Shown in pieces: positions 7,938-17,507 of a DNA stretch of 64,000 nucleotides. Source of the DNA: an uncultured Bacteroidia bacterium (GTDB taxonomy: Bacteria; Bacteroidota; Bacteroidia; Bacteroidales; F082); contig CACZZO010000012.1 in NCBI GenBank assembly GCA_902785755.1, positions 1-64,000 on the forward strand. The letters are read 5' to 3'. Under the pieces are notes generated by a model. The model saw only the letters and a list, made by a program, of their open reading frames with translations. It made no database searches and was not told the DNA's origin. The translations under genes and the position numbers were made by a program. The first letter of the stretch is position 1; every line of letters begins with the position of its first letter.

Positions 7938-9123
7938 ACACCGCCATCAACACCAGAAGCTGGGCCGTGAAAATCCTCAAAAACATGGTGAGAGGATAGA
8001 CGGTCGCATAGCCCATATTGGGCAGTTTGCAGCCTTCGGGGGCTACTGTGTTGGCGAAGGCGAGGGTAGGAGGGTCTGTGTGCGAGCCGCCGATGAAGCC
8101 CATCAGCGTGTAATAGTTGACCTTCAGCACCAAACGCCCGAAAAGTGCGACCAAGACGGGCGGCACCATGGTGATGATGACACCGTAAATGACCCACATA
8201 TAATGCTCTTGCACAGTGTTGACGAATTGGCCGCCTGCGCCCAAGCCCACTCCGGCAAGGAAGAGCGCGATGCCCACCTCGCGGAGCATCCACACGCCGT
8301 GGCTTTCAGTAAACTCGGTCGTGAACCAATTTTTCTTCACGCCAAGCCAACTGCCGATGATGGCCACTACCAAAGGACCGCCAGCCAAACCCAATTTGAT
8401 GGGAGCCTTCATGCCCACAGGAATTGGGATGGAACCAACGATGATGCCCAAGGCGATGATGACGAAGATGGGAATCAAATTCACCTTGTGCCGCTGCGAC
8501 GTGGGTGTGGCTTGTTTTTCGGCCTTGGGTTCGAGGTTTTCTTCGGTGGAAGGCTCGTTTTTCAAATCAATCCGGCAGAGCGGACGGAGCAAGATGCAGG
8601 TCATAATCATGCCAACGACGGCCAATGGATAGGCCACGGCATAGCCCGCCGCCAATCGGTCGGAGGCTCCCGCGATGCCCAAGTCATTGACGGCTTGTTG
8701 TGCCGCTGAAAGTCCGGGCGTGTTGGTGATGGCACCCGTGTAAACGCCTGCCATGTCGGCCAAGTCTTGGTTCGCGACTTTGGCGATGATGACCGTAATC
8801 GCCACGCCAAGCGCGACATTGGCCAAGGCCATCAGGTTCATGGCCAAGCCGCCTTTCTTGAACGAGCGGAAGAATCCTGGCCCGACCTGCAAGCCCACGG
8901 CCACCACAAAAAGAATGAGCCCGAACTCCTTGATGATGTGAAGCATGTCGTGGTTGAGCGAAACGCCGCAGGCACTCAGCGCGATGCCCACAAAAAGCAC
9001 CCAAGTGATGCCCAACGACACATTGGCAATCTTGATTTTGCCCAAAAGCAGGCCGACAAAGATGGAAACGGCCAAATACAAAACGGTAGGCCCGACGCCC
9101 GAGCCGGTGAAAAGGTTTAGCAT
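7936..9123 (-). CDS. AspT/YidE-like membrane exchanger lacking RCK_C domains
   Basis: A 395-residue polytopic protein with two homologous membrane halves of the aspartate:alanine exchanger (AAE) family. Each half carries the family re-entrant signature: GAITNTPGLSAAQQA in the first, GGSHTDPPTLAFAN in the second. Typical family members (about 550-560 aa) hold two TrkA-C (RCK_C) domains between the halves; here only a short charged linker (about residues 184-210, with EPSTEENLEPKAEKQ) is present. Substrate cannot be assigned, but family members exchange amino acids or dicarboxylates. A -7 element TATTTTTG (minus strand, 9145-9152) lies about 20 bp upstream of the ATG, so it has its own promoter despite following marC closely. 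Confidence 0.85.
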   Translation of the reverse strand: MLNLFTGSGVGPTVLYLAVSIFVGLLLGKIKIANVSLGITWVLFVGIALSACGVSLNHDMLHIIKEFGLILFVVAVGLQVGPGFFRSFKKGGLAMNLMALANVALGVAITVIIAKVANQDLADMAGVYTGAITNTPGLSAAQQAVNDLGIAGASDRLAAGYAVAYPLAVVGMIMTCILLRPLCRIDLKNEPSTEENLEPKAEKQATPTSQRHKVNLIPIFVIIALGIIVGSIPIPVGMKAPIKLGLAGGPLVVAIIGSWLGVKKNWFTTEFTESHGVWMLREVGIALFLAGVGLGAGGQFVNTVQEHYMWVIYGVIITMVPPVLVALFGRLVLKVNYYTLMGFIGGSHTDPPTLAFANTVAPEGCKLPNMGYATVYPLTMFLRIFTAQLLVLMAV

Positions 9124-9156
9124 AGTTGATTCATTTTAATGCCACAAAAATAAGGT

Positions 9157-9753
9157 TTATCTCGCCACATTCCCGATAATCACCGAAATATTATTGACGA
9201 ACATATTCACGGCGATGGCCAAGAGGATGACACCGAAGAACTTGCGGAGGATGAAAATCAGGTTTTCGCCCAAGAGTTTCTGGATGCGGTCGAGCTGGCT
9301 GATGACGATGTAGTCCAACAAGATGTTGAGCAACAGCGCGATGAGGATGTTGATGACGGCGTAGTCGGCGCGGAGCGAGAGCAAGGCCGTCAGCGCGCCC
9401 GGACCGGCAATCAAGGGGAAGGCGATGGGCACGATGCTGGCGCCGCCCTTGCCACCTTCGTTCTTGATGATTTCGCGACCGAGAATCATTTCGACGGCCA
9501 AGATGAAAAGCACGAAAGAACCTGCCACGGCAAACGAAGCCACGTCGATGCCGAAGAGCTTGAGCAGCGCGTCGCCAGCGAAAAAGAACGCCAAAAACAA
9601 CCCCAAAGCGGTCAAACAGGCCTGCCCCGCCTTGATGGTCTTGTTTTGCGCCTTCATACCCACGAAGATGGGAATGGAGCCGAAAATGTCGATGATGGCG
9701 GCCATCACGATGAACGCGCCGAAGATTTCCACGAAGTTGATGCTACCGAACAT
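9157..9753 (-). CDS. MarC family integral membrane protein
   Basis: About 198 residues with six hydrophobic helices, typical of the MarC/YhgN family. Seen: IFGAFIVMAAIIDIFGSIPIFVGM at the N-terminus, the FAVAGSFVLFILAVEMILG helix and the conserved PIAFPLIAGPGALTALL segment. The start MFGSINFVEIF (9753) is preferred; an ATG at 9789 gives twelve extra residues not typical of the family. A TAATTTTG element on the minus strand (9855-9862) could be the promoter. Function of the family is unknown; the old link to multiple antibiotic resistance is not supported. Confidence 0.85.
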   Translation of the reverse strand: MFGSINFVEIFGAFIVMAAIIDIFGSIPIFVGMKAQNKTIKAGQACLTALGLFLAFFFAGDALLKLFGIDVASFAVAGSFVLFILAVEMILGREIIKNEGGKGGASIVPIAFPLIAGPGALTALLSLRADYAVINILIALLLNILLDYIVISQLDRIQKLLGENLIFILRKFFGVILLAIAVNMFVNNISVIIGNVAR

Positions 9754-9891
9754 TGGATTTGAGTTTAGAAAAAGAACTACGAATTTCACTAATTGAACGA
9801 ATGTATGCTACGGAATTATGCAGCCACGGCTGCGGATCCATACGAATATTCGTGCAAAATTAGAAATATTCGCGCAATTCGTGGTTCATTA

Positions 9892-11208
9892 TCAAACAAT
9901 ATTGTTCCAAAGGTAATGGAAATGCGGCCCAAACCTCTTGAAAGCGGCCTCGTCCAACTGTTCTTGGAACTGCGGATGCGCCACGGAGATGATGAGTTTG
10001 GCGCGTTCTTGCAGCGAGCGTCCGTAGAGGTTCACCGCGCCATATTCCGTGACGAACCAGTGGATATGGTTGCGCGTGGTGACGGCACCCGAGCCCAAGT
10101 CCAAGGCAGGCACAATCTTGTTGATGCCCTTGCGCGTGGTGGAGGGCATTGCGATGATGGCCTTGCCGCCCTTCGAGCGCGACGAACCATAGACGTAGTC
10201 AATTTGGCCGCCCACGCCAGAGTAGATGCGCTCGCCCAACGAGTCGGCGCACACCTGTCCCGACAGGTCAATCTGGATGCCCGAATTGATGGAAGTCATC
10301 TTGGGTTGCTGTGCAATGATAAAGGGATCGTTGGTGTATTCCACGTCCATCAGCAGCACCTCGTGGTTGCCGTCGATGAAGTCATAGATTTTCTTCGAGC
10401 CCATCACGAAGGTGGAGACGATTTTTCCTTTGTTGAGTTTCTTGTTGTCGCCCGTGATGACGCCTTTCTTGACAAGCGGCAAAATGCCGTCGGAGAACAT
10501 CTCGGTATGGATGCCGATGTTTTTGTGGTTGTGGAGGCACGAAAGGATGGCGTTGGGTATGGAACCGATACCCATCTGGAGGCAGGCACCGTCTTCGATG
10601 AGTTCGGCACAATAACGCCCGATGGTCTTTTCCACCTCGTTGGGCTCGGGCATATCGACGGTGAGCAATGGCGAATCATCCTCAACAAAAATATTGATTC
10701 TGCTGATATGGACCAAAGCATCGCCGAAGGTGCGCGGAACGTGCTTGTTGACTACTGCAATGACAAACTCGGCACTCTCCATTGCGGCCAAAGTTGCATC
10801 GACCGACGAACCGAGCGACACATAGCCGAACTTGTCGGGAGGGCTAACCTGAATCATCGCCACGTTGCATTTGATGTAACGCTCGCGATAAAGTTTCGAG
10901 GTCTCGCCAAGGAAAACGGGGATATAGTCAGCCAAGCCTTTCTGGACGCTTTCGCGCACGTTGGCTCCCACGAAGAAGGCATTGTGCTGGAAAATGCCCT
11001 CGAATTCAGGGTTGACGTAGGGCGCGGCACCCTCGGTGTGCAAGTGATGGATATAGACGTTCTTCAACTCGCCCGCGCGACCTCTGTCGCATAAGGCCTT
11101 GACCAAACATTGCGGCACATTCGACACCGAACTGATGTGGACGTGGTCGCCCGACTTGATGACTTTGACGGCTTCTTCAGCCGTGACTGCTTGATATTGT
11201 TTCTTCAT
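9892..11208 (-). CDS. Acetyl-CoA hydrolase/transferase family CoA-transferase
   Basis: A 438-residue family I CoA-transferase of the 4-hydroxybutyrate / butyryl-CoA:acetate type. The catalytic glutamate is in GIHTEMFSDGILPL; GGQIDYVYGSSRSKGGKAII and the GSGAVTTRNHIHWFVTEYG stretch match the C-terminal CoA-binding half. It moves CoA between acetate and a C4 acyl-CoA (butyrate, succinate or 4-hydroxybutyrate); the exact acid cannot be told from sequence. It stands alone, separated by a terminator hairpin from the upstream T9SS operon and by about 140 bp from marC. In an anaerobic fermenter this would belong to succinate/butyrate end-product formation. Confidence 0.88.
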   Translation of the reverse strand: MKKQYQAVTAEEAVKVIKSGDHVHISSVSNVPQCLVKALCDRGRAGELKNVYIHHLHTEGAAPYVNPEFEGIFQHNAFFVGANVRESVQKGLADYIPVFLGETSKLYRERYIKCNVAMIQVSPPDKFGYVSLGSSVDATLAAMESAEFVIAVVNKHVPRTFGDALVHISRINIFVEDDSPLLTVDMPEPNEVEKTIGRYCAELIEDGACLQMGIGSIPNAILSCLHNHKNIGIHTEMFSDGILPLVKKGVITGDNKKLNKGKIVSTFVMGSKKIYDFIDGNHEVLLMDVEYTNDPFIIAQQPKMTSINSGIQIDLSGQVCADSLGERIYSGVGGQIDYVYGSSRSKGGKAIIAMPSTTRKGINKIVPALDLGSGAVTTRNHIHWFVTEYGAVNLYGRSLQERAKLIISVAHPQFQEQLDEAAFKRFGPHFHYLWNNIV

Positions 11209-11235
11209 TTCTCACGAACTTATGTTTCCTAAAGT

Positions 11236-11267
11236 TTAAAAAGTCGGCGGCAGCCGTGGCTGCCGCC
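11236..11267 (-). terminator. Rho-independent terminator after the T9SS adhesin operon
   Basis: On the minus strand a 10-bp stem GGCGGCAGCC / GGCTGCCGCC with an AC loop is followed by GACTTTTT. It closes the transcription unit ending at 11326. Confidence 0.85.
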
Positions 11268-11325
11268 AGCAACAACATGAAATTAAAAAAGAGTTTTATT
11301 TCCTCATTCTAACACATAGTGTTTG

Positions 11326-12915
11326 TTATTGTATTACAATCTTTTGCGTTTTGACATTGTCCCCGTTCATTAGGCGGAGCAAGTAAACACCAGGGGCAGC
11401 ATTTACTTTGATATTGGCAACGTTATTGATTGTTTCACTTTTGACAACACGTCCCATCAAGTCAATGACTTGCAAGGTGGCTTGGCCTTCGTTGGCTACT
11501 ATCAACTGGCTGTTGTTGAAGTAGGCGAAAGAGTCGGTCGTAGTCCCGGTAGAAGCGTCTTCGGTTGCAAACACCATCCTGAACCTCGAAGCATAGTCTG
11601 TCGTGTTGGCCTCGAAAGTGTAACTTGGGGTTTGCAGTAGATCAATATCGGCACCAGTCATGTTGTCGATGAGATGTAAGTAGTTCATTTCCACGGTCGC
11701 AACATCCACGCTGATGGAATAGGTGCCGTTTTCGGAGGCCACGAAGTTGAGGGGCAGTTCGCCTATGCCTTCGCTGCACACTATGGCATAGTCTTGCCCG
11801 TCCTGCGGGATGTAAAGTTTTGTGCTGTTCCTGTTCAGCATGAACTTGGGCAGTGTGGTTTCATCGTTGAAACGGACGATGGCGCGGTCGATGATATTAC
11901 CACGGTTTCGATTGACATTGAGGGCAAATTGCTGGTTTTGCTCGTCGCGCTGTTCCGTGCTGAAGGTCATGGTTTCGCCATCAGTGTTGGCAATCACGAA
12001 AATGCCTTCCATAGCCCCAATGTTGTTGCCCGTTCCGGCGATGATTCCGGTGCCGTCAGGATTCGTGGTGTAGAAAGGCTTGGAGATGTAAGCGGTTTGG
12101 GCAAAGGGGTTGCCCACAAGGTTCCAACCAGCTAAGTCGGCGTTGTCGTCCTTGATTAAAGTCACCTCACCATTACCCGTGTATGCCGTGCCAGTGAAAG
12201 TCAATGTGACATCTCCGCTGTTGGCATAGAGATACCCTTTGCCTGATTCGAGGTTGAAATGGTAGTGTTCTTGAGATTGGTTTTTCCAGTTTTCCCATTC
12301 AAGCGTAATGCCTTGGTCGTTTGAAGGAGCGCTTTGGTTGAAGCGGTAGAGGTCGAAACTGTTGTTGAGCATCCCGCCGACAACCTCTGGGCTGGTTTCA
12401 CCATCCAAAGGCGAGGCAATCAGATGCCAGCCGCCATTGGGGGTGTGGGCAGTGATGGTTTTGGTGAAGGTTGGTGAAGTTGTGGTGAGGAAGTCGATAA
12501 CGACGGGTTTTTTGTTGCTACCAATGCTTGAGGTGCCTGACCACATAAAAGTGTATGGCTCACCTAAATAAGTAATCGTATAGTTGTCTAATTCAACCTC
12601 GGTTTGATGATTGTAGAGTTTGAATGTGACTTCGTATGGTTGATTTGAACCAAAGATGGAAAGATAAGCACGATAATAACCAGCCGATCCATACCTGCCA
12701 ATCCTTTCTGCACCTGTTATCACATCACCGTTGAAGGCTCCAATCTCAAGTTCGCTTGAGGTTTGCTCGACACCATCAATGTTTACCTGAATGATTGCAG
12801 GCATATTGCTCGGAAAGTCGTGATAATTAAAAGGGTAATGAGTCGGTAGTTGTTGGGCTTTCATCGAACCCGTAATTAGCAAAGTTGCTATTATAAAAAA
12901 TAGTTTCCGTTTCAT
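11326..12915 (-). CDS. T9SS-secreted surface protein
   Basis: A 529-residue protein. Signal peptide: MKRKLFFIIATLLITGSMKAQ; this ATG (12915) is chosen because the longer frame lacks a signal. Residues about 22-130 form an all-beta domain starting IIQVNIDGVEQ. A middle region (about 140-440) includes GWHLIASPLDGE and GWNLVGNPFAQTAYISKPFY, which are GW-type strands seen in Bacteroidetes adhesins. The last ~75 residues are a T9SS type A sorting domain, with LIVANEGQATLQVIDLMGRVV and VYLLRLMNGDNVKTQKIVIQ. It lies 58 bp after the large fibronectin-type protein with no terminator between, so the two probably form one riboswitch-controlled operon. Confidence 0.85.
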   Translation of the reverse strand: MKRKLFFIIATLLITGSMKAQQLPTHYPFNYHDFPSNMPAIIQVNIDGVEQTSSELEIGAFNGDVITGAERIGRYGSAGYYRAYLSIFGSNQPYEVTFKLYNHQTEVELDNYTITYLGEPYTFMWSGTSSIGSNKKPVVIDFLTTTSPTFTKTITAHTPNGGWHLIASPLDGETSPEVVGGMLNNSFDLYRFNQSAPSNDQGITLEWENWKNQSQEHYHFNLESGKGYLYANSGDVTLTFTGTAYTGNGEVTLIKDDNADLAGWNLVGNPFAQTAYISKPFYTTNPDGTGIIAGTGNNIGAMEGIFVIANTDGETMTFSTEQRDEQNQQFALNVNRNRGNIIDRAIVRFNDETTLPKFMLNRNSTKLYIPQDGQDYAIVCSEGIGELPLNFVASENGTYSISVDVATVEMNYLHLIDNMTGADIDLLQTPSYTFEANTTDYASRFRMVFATEDASTGTTTDSFAYFNNSQLIVANEGQATLQVIDLMGRVVKSETINNVANIKVNAAPGVYLLRLMNGDNVKTQKIVIQ

Positions 12916-12973
12916 TTTTGTAAGAGTTTTTGAATTTATTTTGTTGATTTTCTTTGAATTATTGGTTGTGTTT

Positions 12974-15900
12974 TTAATTTCCTGAGAGAATGAGCGTTTT
13001 GGAATTAGGGTCTTCTGAAATATAGATATAGCCCTGACCTGATTGCAGGTGGGTGAGGTTGCCGCTCCATTCACCGTCTTCGAAGTTCGCAAATTTTCCA
13101 TCGAAGGAACTGATTTTGTCGTTTTCTGATGGTGTAAAACCGCTTAAGGCTTGCTCGATTGTCATGGCTTGCAAGCCTGTGTATCCAATCCAGTTATGTC
13201 CTTGCTCGATGGTGATGCTGGAGGAATACAATGCCTTTCCACTCAAAGAGAAGTCACAGTCGTTACGGACTTGTATCTTATACATTTGTCCAGGGACAAT
13301 TGTTGAGAGATTGCCGCTCCATTCCTCGTCCTCTTCATCATAGTTGGAAAAGCCAGAGTTTTGTGATGAGATGGTGATACCATTTGCACCAAGGGCATTT
13401 TCAAGTTCTTCCAAAGTCGTTTCCACAACGGGACACCACCAATTCCAACCTTGCGCTAGTTCAATAGTCTGTTCGACCGTTACATACACCACAACATTGT
13501 CAATGTACCAAGTGCAGCCGCTTGTGCCTGAGCCTTTGTATTTGAAGGCGACATAGACGTCTTGGCCGTCAAAAGCGGACAATGACACTGTGGCGTTGGA
13601 CTTCACGGATGGACTGTAGTTGCCTTCAGCCGTCCAAATGATTTCGTTGAAATCGTCAAAAGTCATTCCGTTGGTGGAAACCACCACTGAGCAGCTTTCG
13701 TTGTAGTTGCCCGTGTCGATGAGATAGTCGAACGAAAGTGTGGCATCGCCATTAATGTGCATCTTTGGCATGACAAGGAAGGCGTAGCCTTCGTTCCAAG
13801 AACTATAGGCCGCACCAGAACCCAAACCATTGTTGGCATTCAAGTACCAATAGCTGTAACCTGTCATTTCGTGGTTGAACTTTTCCCAACAAATGGGCGG
13901 AAAATCTGAGGCATCGATGTTTTCAAAGTCCTCATACAATGCGTTTTGTGCATCGATGGGCCAAATGCCGCATTCGGTGGTGAAACTCACTTCTGCCCAG
14001 TCGCTTTGGTCGTCGGTGCTGCAAACAGCCTGCACTCTTGCTTCATAAACCGTGGCTCGTTTCAGTTGGGTGAGCGTGTAAGTCATTGAATTAACGGGAA
14101 TCACTTCGCTCCAATTGCTGTCGGAGGCTTTCTTGTATTGCACATTCCATGCGGTTTCGTTGAGGCCAGCCGTCCAAGTCAGTGTGGCGCTGAGGTCGGT
14201 CGTTTCTGCGTTGAGGTCATTCGGGATGCGGCAGGTCGGGGCGACATCCACCGTAATGTCATCAACGAAAATGTAGCCCGTAGTGCTGGAATTGAACCTG
14301 ATGGCGATGTGACGGCCTTCGCCAGTATAGTTCTCCAAGAATGCGGTGTATTCCTGGAAATTCGCGTCTTTCACGGTCACTGTTGCCACTTCAACAAATG
14401 TGGAGATATTGGACGGGTCGGTCATCACGCCGATGGAAAGGTCTTTGTTGGTCATGGCCGATTCAAGTCTGGCCCATAAACTGATTTGAAGGTCGGACAT
14501 CGTGTATTGTGCGTCCACTTCGGGCAAAATGGCGGCTTCGTCCGTTGAAGCGTAGGGCTTGTAGAAATGCATACTCTTCCCGGAAGTAGCACTTTCACCA
14601 TTGCCGCCGTGGGCGTATGGGTAGGAATAGGAAGCCTCCCTCACCGATGGATAATAAGTATAACTACCAGAGTATCCGCCACGATATTCCTTGCGTGTCC
14701 AGCATCTGGGCATGGGATAATTGGAAGATTGCGAGGTTTCCAAAGCACCTTCAAAGTCGCAAGAGTAGGGCATTGTCAAGGCTCCACATTCCGTGGTGAC
14801 GGAAAGGTCGGAGTTTTGGTTGTAAGCACTGTATCCCCATTTGCTTTGGTCGGTATCGCTGCAATAGGCTCGCACGTTCACGCTGTATGCTGTCGCTGGA
14901 CTAAGGTTTTCAATCGTATGGCTTGTTGTAGCGTGATCGTCGAGGTGAATGTAGGTATATTCGCTGTCGGTGCTTTTCTTGTAGCGGATGTCCCAAGCGT
15001 CTTGGCCTGTTGCGCCAGCTGTCCAACTGAGGGTGATGGTGGTGGCGGTTTTGGTGGCCGCCAGGCTTGATGGTGCGATGCAGGTAGCCAAAGTACTGAA
15101 ACTCACTTGGTTACTCCATTGGCTGTAGCCGTCTTCTTCGCCGCAGTTGGCTCGCACCTTGATTCTGTAGGTCGTTTCGGGAGTGAGGTTTTGCAAGGTG
15201 TAGGTGTTCACGCTGCCAAGGTTGATTTGCGTAACGCCTTCATCGCCAGGATTGAAGGATGTGGCTGTCGAATAAATCAGCTCATAATTGTCGGCATCGC
15301 CTGTCCAGCTGACCGTGCCGGTATAAGCCGTGTTGGAGTTGGAAACATAGCTCAAGGTGGGTTTGGGACAGGTGGCTGTGGTGGTGAAGTCCTTCACGTC
15401 GCTCCACGAGCTTTCTTGGTTGCCGAGAACTGATTTCACGCGAGCATAGTAGGTGGTTTCGGGAGAAAGACCCGTCAAATTCTTGGAAGCCGTGCCGTCG
15501 ACAGTGGTTTCCACGAAATTCTCTGTGAAACTGTTGTTGGTGGCATATTGCAGCACCCAATTGGTGGCGGTGCCGTTTTCAGTCCAGGAGAGCGTGGCCG
15601 TGCGGCCTCCGATGTTGCTGGCAGTCAATCCAGTGGGACGCGGGCAAGTCATGTAACTGATGCTGATGTTGTCAATAACCGCAGGGGGTTGAGTGCCGCC
15701 GCTACCATCATTACGCCAAATGAATACCATAGTATAAGTGCCTGAAACGGAGGCTTCAGCAGACCGGGTTTGCCATCCATCGCTCAAATTGAGTTTGCTT
15801 CCGCCGTCAAGGGCAATCCAATTGTTGGGTAGAGTTGTGGTGCCAACTCCAGGATACAAATTGGTTCCAGCCGTGAATTCAACATCGCCAGGAGCAAGGG

Positions 15901-17092
15901 CCACGCGAAGGTAGTCGTAGGTGCTTTCTCCTTTTGCGTTCCAATCGAAGAAGAAGGTGTAGGTGCCTTGGGCAAAGTTGAACAGTTTGGAGGCGTAAAT
16001 GGCCGTATTGCCGTGGGCATATTCGTATGTTGTTCCACCGTCTTTGGAGACATACATGGATTTTTCACCTCCGTTGTTTGTCGCGCCGCCCCAGCACCAT
16101 TGGTTGGTGAGGGTGCCGTTGGCGAAACCCCAATCGTTGCTGGTCTCAAAGTCTTGTGAGTAAGGGTGGCTTGCATCCACAGCCAAGGCTTCGCGGGTGG
16201 TGGTGAAGACCTTTTTTGCCCATTTGCTGTTGCCGTCAGAACCGCCGCAAGCGGAACGGACATACGCATAATAGGTGGTTTGTGCAGCCAGATTGCTCAA
16301 AGATTTGCTACATTCCGTAACTTGATAGGTAGGTGTAGTGTTTTCATCAGGAACAATCGTAGCGTCTATGGTCACAAAGACTTCCCAGTTGCTTTGGCCT
16401 TCCGCACCAGCAGTCCAAGTCAGGGTGGCTGTGTGTGCAGTGATGTTGGTGGCGTTGAGGTTTTTGGGCTTGGCGCAGGTCTCAGAGGCAAACTCGATGT
16501 CTAACTTGATTTGGTTTTTGGTCGTGACGGGAGTACCATTGATAGGATTGGAAGGATCAATGTTATTATTGTCACGACGGCTGTAAATGCTTTGAGTAGA
16601 AGATGCGGTAAAAGTTCGGCAACTCAATCCAGAACTGTAACCGCTGGTGTTGTCGTCCACAATGACGGCAAGATTTGAACCGTCATAGGAAAAAGGCGTG
16701 GTAAACGTGATTGTAGTCCATGTGCCAGATGCGAATGTCACGCTTCCACTATAAACGAGGTTGCTTGAAGTGATGGCAATCCAATCCGACGAATTGGCGA
16801 AAGAAGCCTTGTCGGTGTTGGCCAAATAAACATCAAGAGTGCGTGTTTTCTCCGAACCCGCGTTGTAAAAAGAGATGCTGTTGATGATGCCGTCGCCACC
16901 TCCAGCAGTCTCAATCTCTTCAGCAGTGTAAATCTGCTGTGTCAGAGAGTAGTCGTAGTTAGAATGGGTTGGCAAGTTGTAGTCCGTACTATTCCCCGAC
17001 CCAATCTGAATCTCATCGGCCCTCAAGGGAACCGAAAATTGTCCAATCATTCCTATCAATAGGAACAATCGCGTAAAAAATTTTGAATACAT
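12974..17092 (-). CDS. Giant fibronectin type III / cleaved-adhesin surface protein
   Basis: A 1372-residue exported protein. Order: signal peptide (1-26, MYSKFFTRLFLLIGMIGQF); an all-beta N-domain (about 27-200); FN3 (about 205-300, starting CAKPKNLNATNITAHTATL); a choice-of-anchor-J/cleaved adhesin domain (about 302-480, HPYSQDFETSNDWGF); three FN3 (about 480, 574 and 670); a second anchor-J domain (about 767-950); FN3 (about 952); a third anchor-J domain (about 1040-1205, LYEDFENIDASDFPPICWEK); and two tandem ~75-residue repeats with GWNWW / GHNWIG and EWSGNL. No T9SS sorting domain is present at the end, although the next gene has one. A cobalamin riboswitch lies in its leader. Likely a large surface adhesin or receptor scaffold; ligand unknown. 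Confidence 0.85.
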   Translation of the reverse strand: MYSKFFTRLFLLIGMIGQFSVPLRADEIQIGSGNSTDYNLPTHSNYDYSLTQQIYTAEEIETAGGGDGIINSISFYNAGSEKTRTLDVYLANTDKASFANSSDWIAITSSNLVYSGSVTFASGTWTTITFTTPFSYDGSNLAVIVDDNTSGYSSGLSCRTFTASSTQSIYSRRDNNNIDPSNPINGTPVTTKNQIKLDIEFASETCAKPKNLNATNITAHTATLTWTAGAEGQSNWEVFVTIDATIVPDENTTPTYQVTECSKSLSNLAAQTTYYAYVRSACGGSDGNSKWAKKVFTTTREALAVDASHPYSQDFETSNDWGFANGTLTNQWCWGGATNNGGEKSMYVSKDGGTTYEYAHGNTAIYASKLFNFAQGTYTFFFDWNAKGESTYDYLRVALAPGDVEFTAGTNLYPGVGTTTLPNNWIALDGGSKLNLSDGWQTRSAEASVSGTYTMVFIWRNDGSGGTQPPAVIDNISISYMTCPRPTGLTASNIGGRTATLSWTENGTATNWVLQYATNNSFTENFVETTVDGTASKNLTGLSPETTYYARVKSVLGNQESSWSDVKDFTTTATCPKPTLSYVSNSNTAYTGTVSWTGDADNYELIYSTATSFNPGDEGVTQINLGSVNTYTLQNLTPETTYRIKVRANCGEEDGYSQWSNQVSFSTLATCIAPSSLAATKTATTITLSWTAGATGQDAWDIRYKKSTDSEYTYIHLDDHATTSHTIENLSPATAYSVNVRAYCSDTDQSKWGYSAYNQNSDLSVTTECGALTMPYSCDFEGALETSQSSNYPMPRCWTRKEYRGGYSGSYTYYPSVREASYSYPYAHGGNGESATSGKSMHFYKPYASTDEAAILPEVDAQYTMSDLQISLWARLESAMTNKDLSIGVMTDPSNISTFVEVATVTVKDANFQEYTAFLENYTGEGRHIAIRFNSSTTGYIFVDDITVDVAPTCRIPNDLNAETTDLSATLTWTAGLNETAWNVQYKKASDSNWSEVIPVNSMTYTLTQLKRATVYEARVQAVCSTDDQSDWAEVSFTTECGIWPIDAQNALYEDFENIDASDFPPICWEKFNHEMTGYSYWYLNANNGLGSGAAYSSWNEGYAFLVMPKMHINGDATLSFDYLIDTGNYNESCSVVVSTNGMTFDDFNEIIWTAEGNYSPSVKSNATVSLSAFDGQDVYVAFKYKGSGTSGCTWYIDNVVVYVTVEQTIELAQGWNWWCPVVETTLEELENALGANGITISSQNSGFSNYDEEDEEWSGNLSTIVPGQMYKIQVRNDCDFSLSGKALYSSSITIEQGHNWIGYTGLQAMTIEQALSGFTPSENDKISSFDGKFANFEDGEWSGNLTHLQSGQGYIYISEDPNSKTLILSGN

Positions 17093-17221
17093 AATACAAA
17101 AGTTTAAAGGTTTGACATTCAATTCATTACCTCAAAACTTCTGGAAAAATGTTGGAATACCTAAAACGAAGATAACGCCCTCGGTAGGGCATACCTTTTA
17201 AAGATAGAATCCCAGCTCCAA

Positions 17222-17402
17222 TTCCCGGAAGCCTTGTTTCGCGACTTGAGGCAGGTCTTCTGACTGAGGCCTCGCTTCTGCCGCCTTCCCGAAAGACAAG
17301 GCTTTCAGTGGCACAGTGGCAGGCGATTGGCCATCACAGCAGCGGGAACTGTACGGGATTCTCACCCGATTCCCTATTGAGTCCGCAAGGGACACCACAA
17401 AT
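17222..17402 (-). promoter_or_regulatory. Cobalamin (B12) riboswitch, minus strand
   Basis: On the minus strand the leader contains GGGTGAGAATCCCG, CAGTTCCCGCTGCTGTGA (the B12-box-type core before P3), GCCACTG, GGGAAGGC and finally AGTCAGAAGACCTGCC, in the order and spacing of the Cobalamin family. A -7 element lies directly upstream at 17409-17416. Between the aptamer and the ATG at 17092 there is a short GCCCT-ACCG-AGGGC hairpin (17177-17190) without a U-run, which suggests translational rather than terminator control. Confidence 0.92.
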
Positions 17403-17408
17403 CGGCGG

Positions 17409-17416
17409 CAAAAATA
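17409..17416 (-). promoter_or_regulatory. Promoter -7 element of the minus-strand riboswitch transcript
   Basis: TATTTTTG on the minus strand; transcription would start near 17403, at the 5' edge of the aptamer. Confidence 0.6.
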
Positions 17417-17494
17417 GGGAATATTTCTGTACGCTTGCCTATCACCCCGAAATAATGTTTTGGCTTTGGCAATTGCCATTTCGGAAAAATGCCT

Positions 17495-17502
17495 TACCTT
17501 TG
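17495..17502 (+). promoter_or_regulatory. Promoter -7 element of the plus-strand riboswitch transcript
   Basis: TACCTTTG fits TAnnTTTG; TTTGG at 17465-17469 is a possible -33 box. Start expected near 17508. Confidence 0.6.
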
Positions 17503-17507
17503 CGCCC

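Noticed and set aside
12916-12973. Frameshift or stop splitting a single adhesin into two genes
   Set aside because: The second gene has its own signal peptide and ATG, and the first ends at a complete domain boundary.
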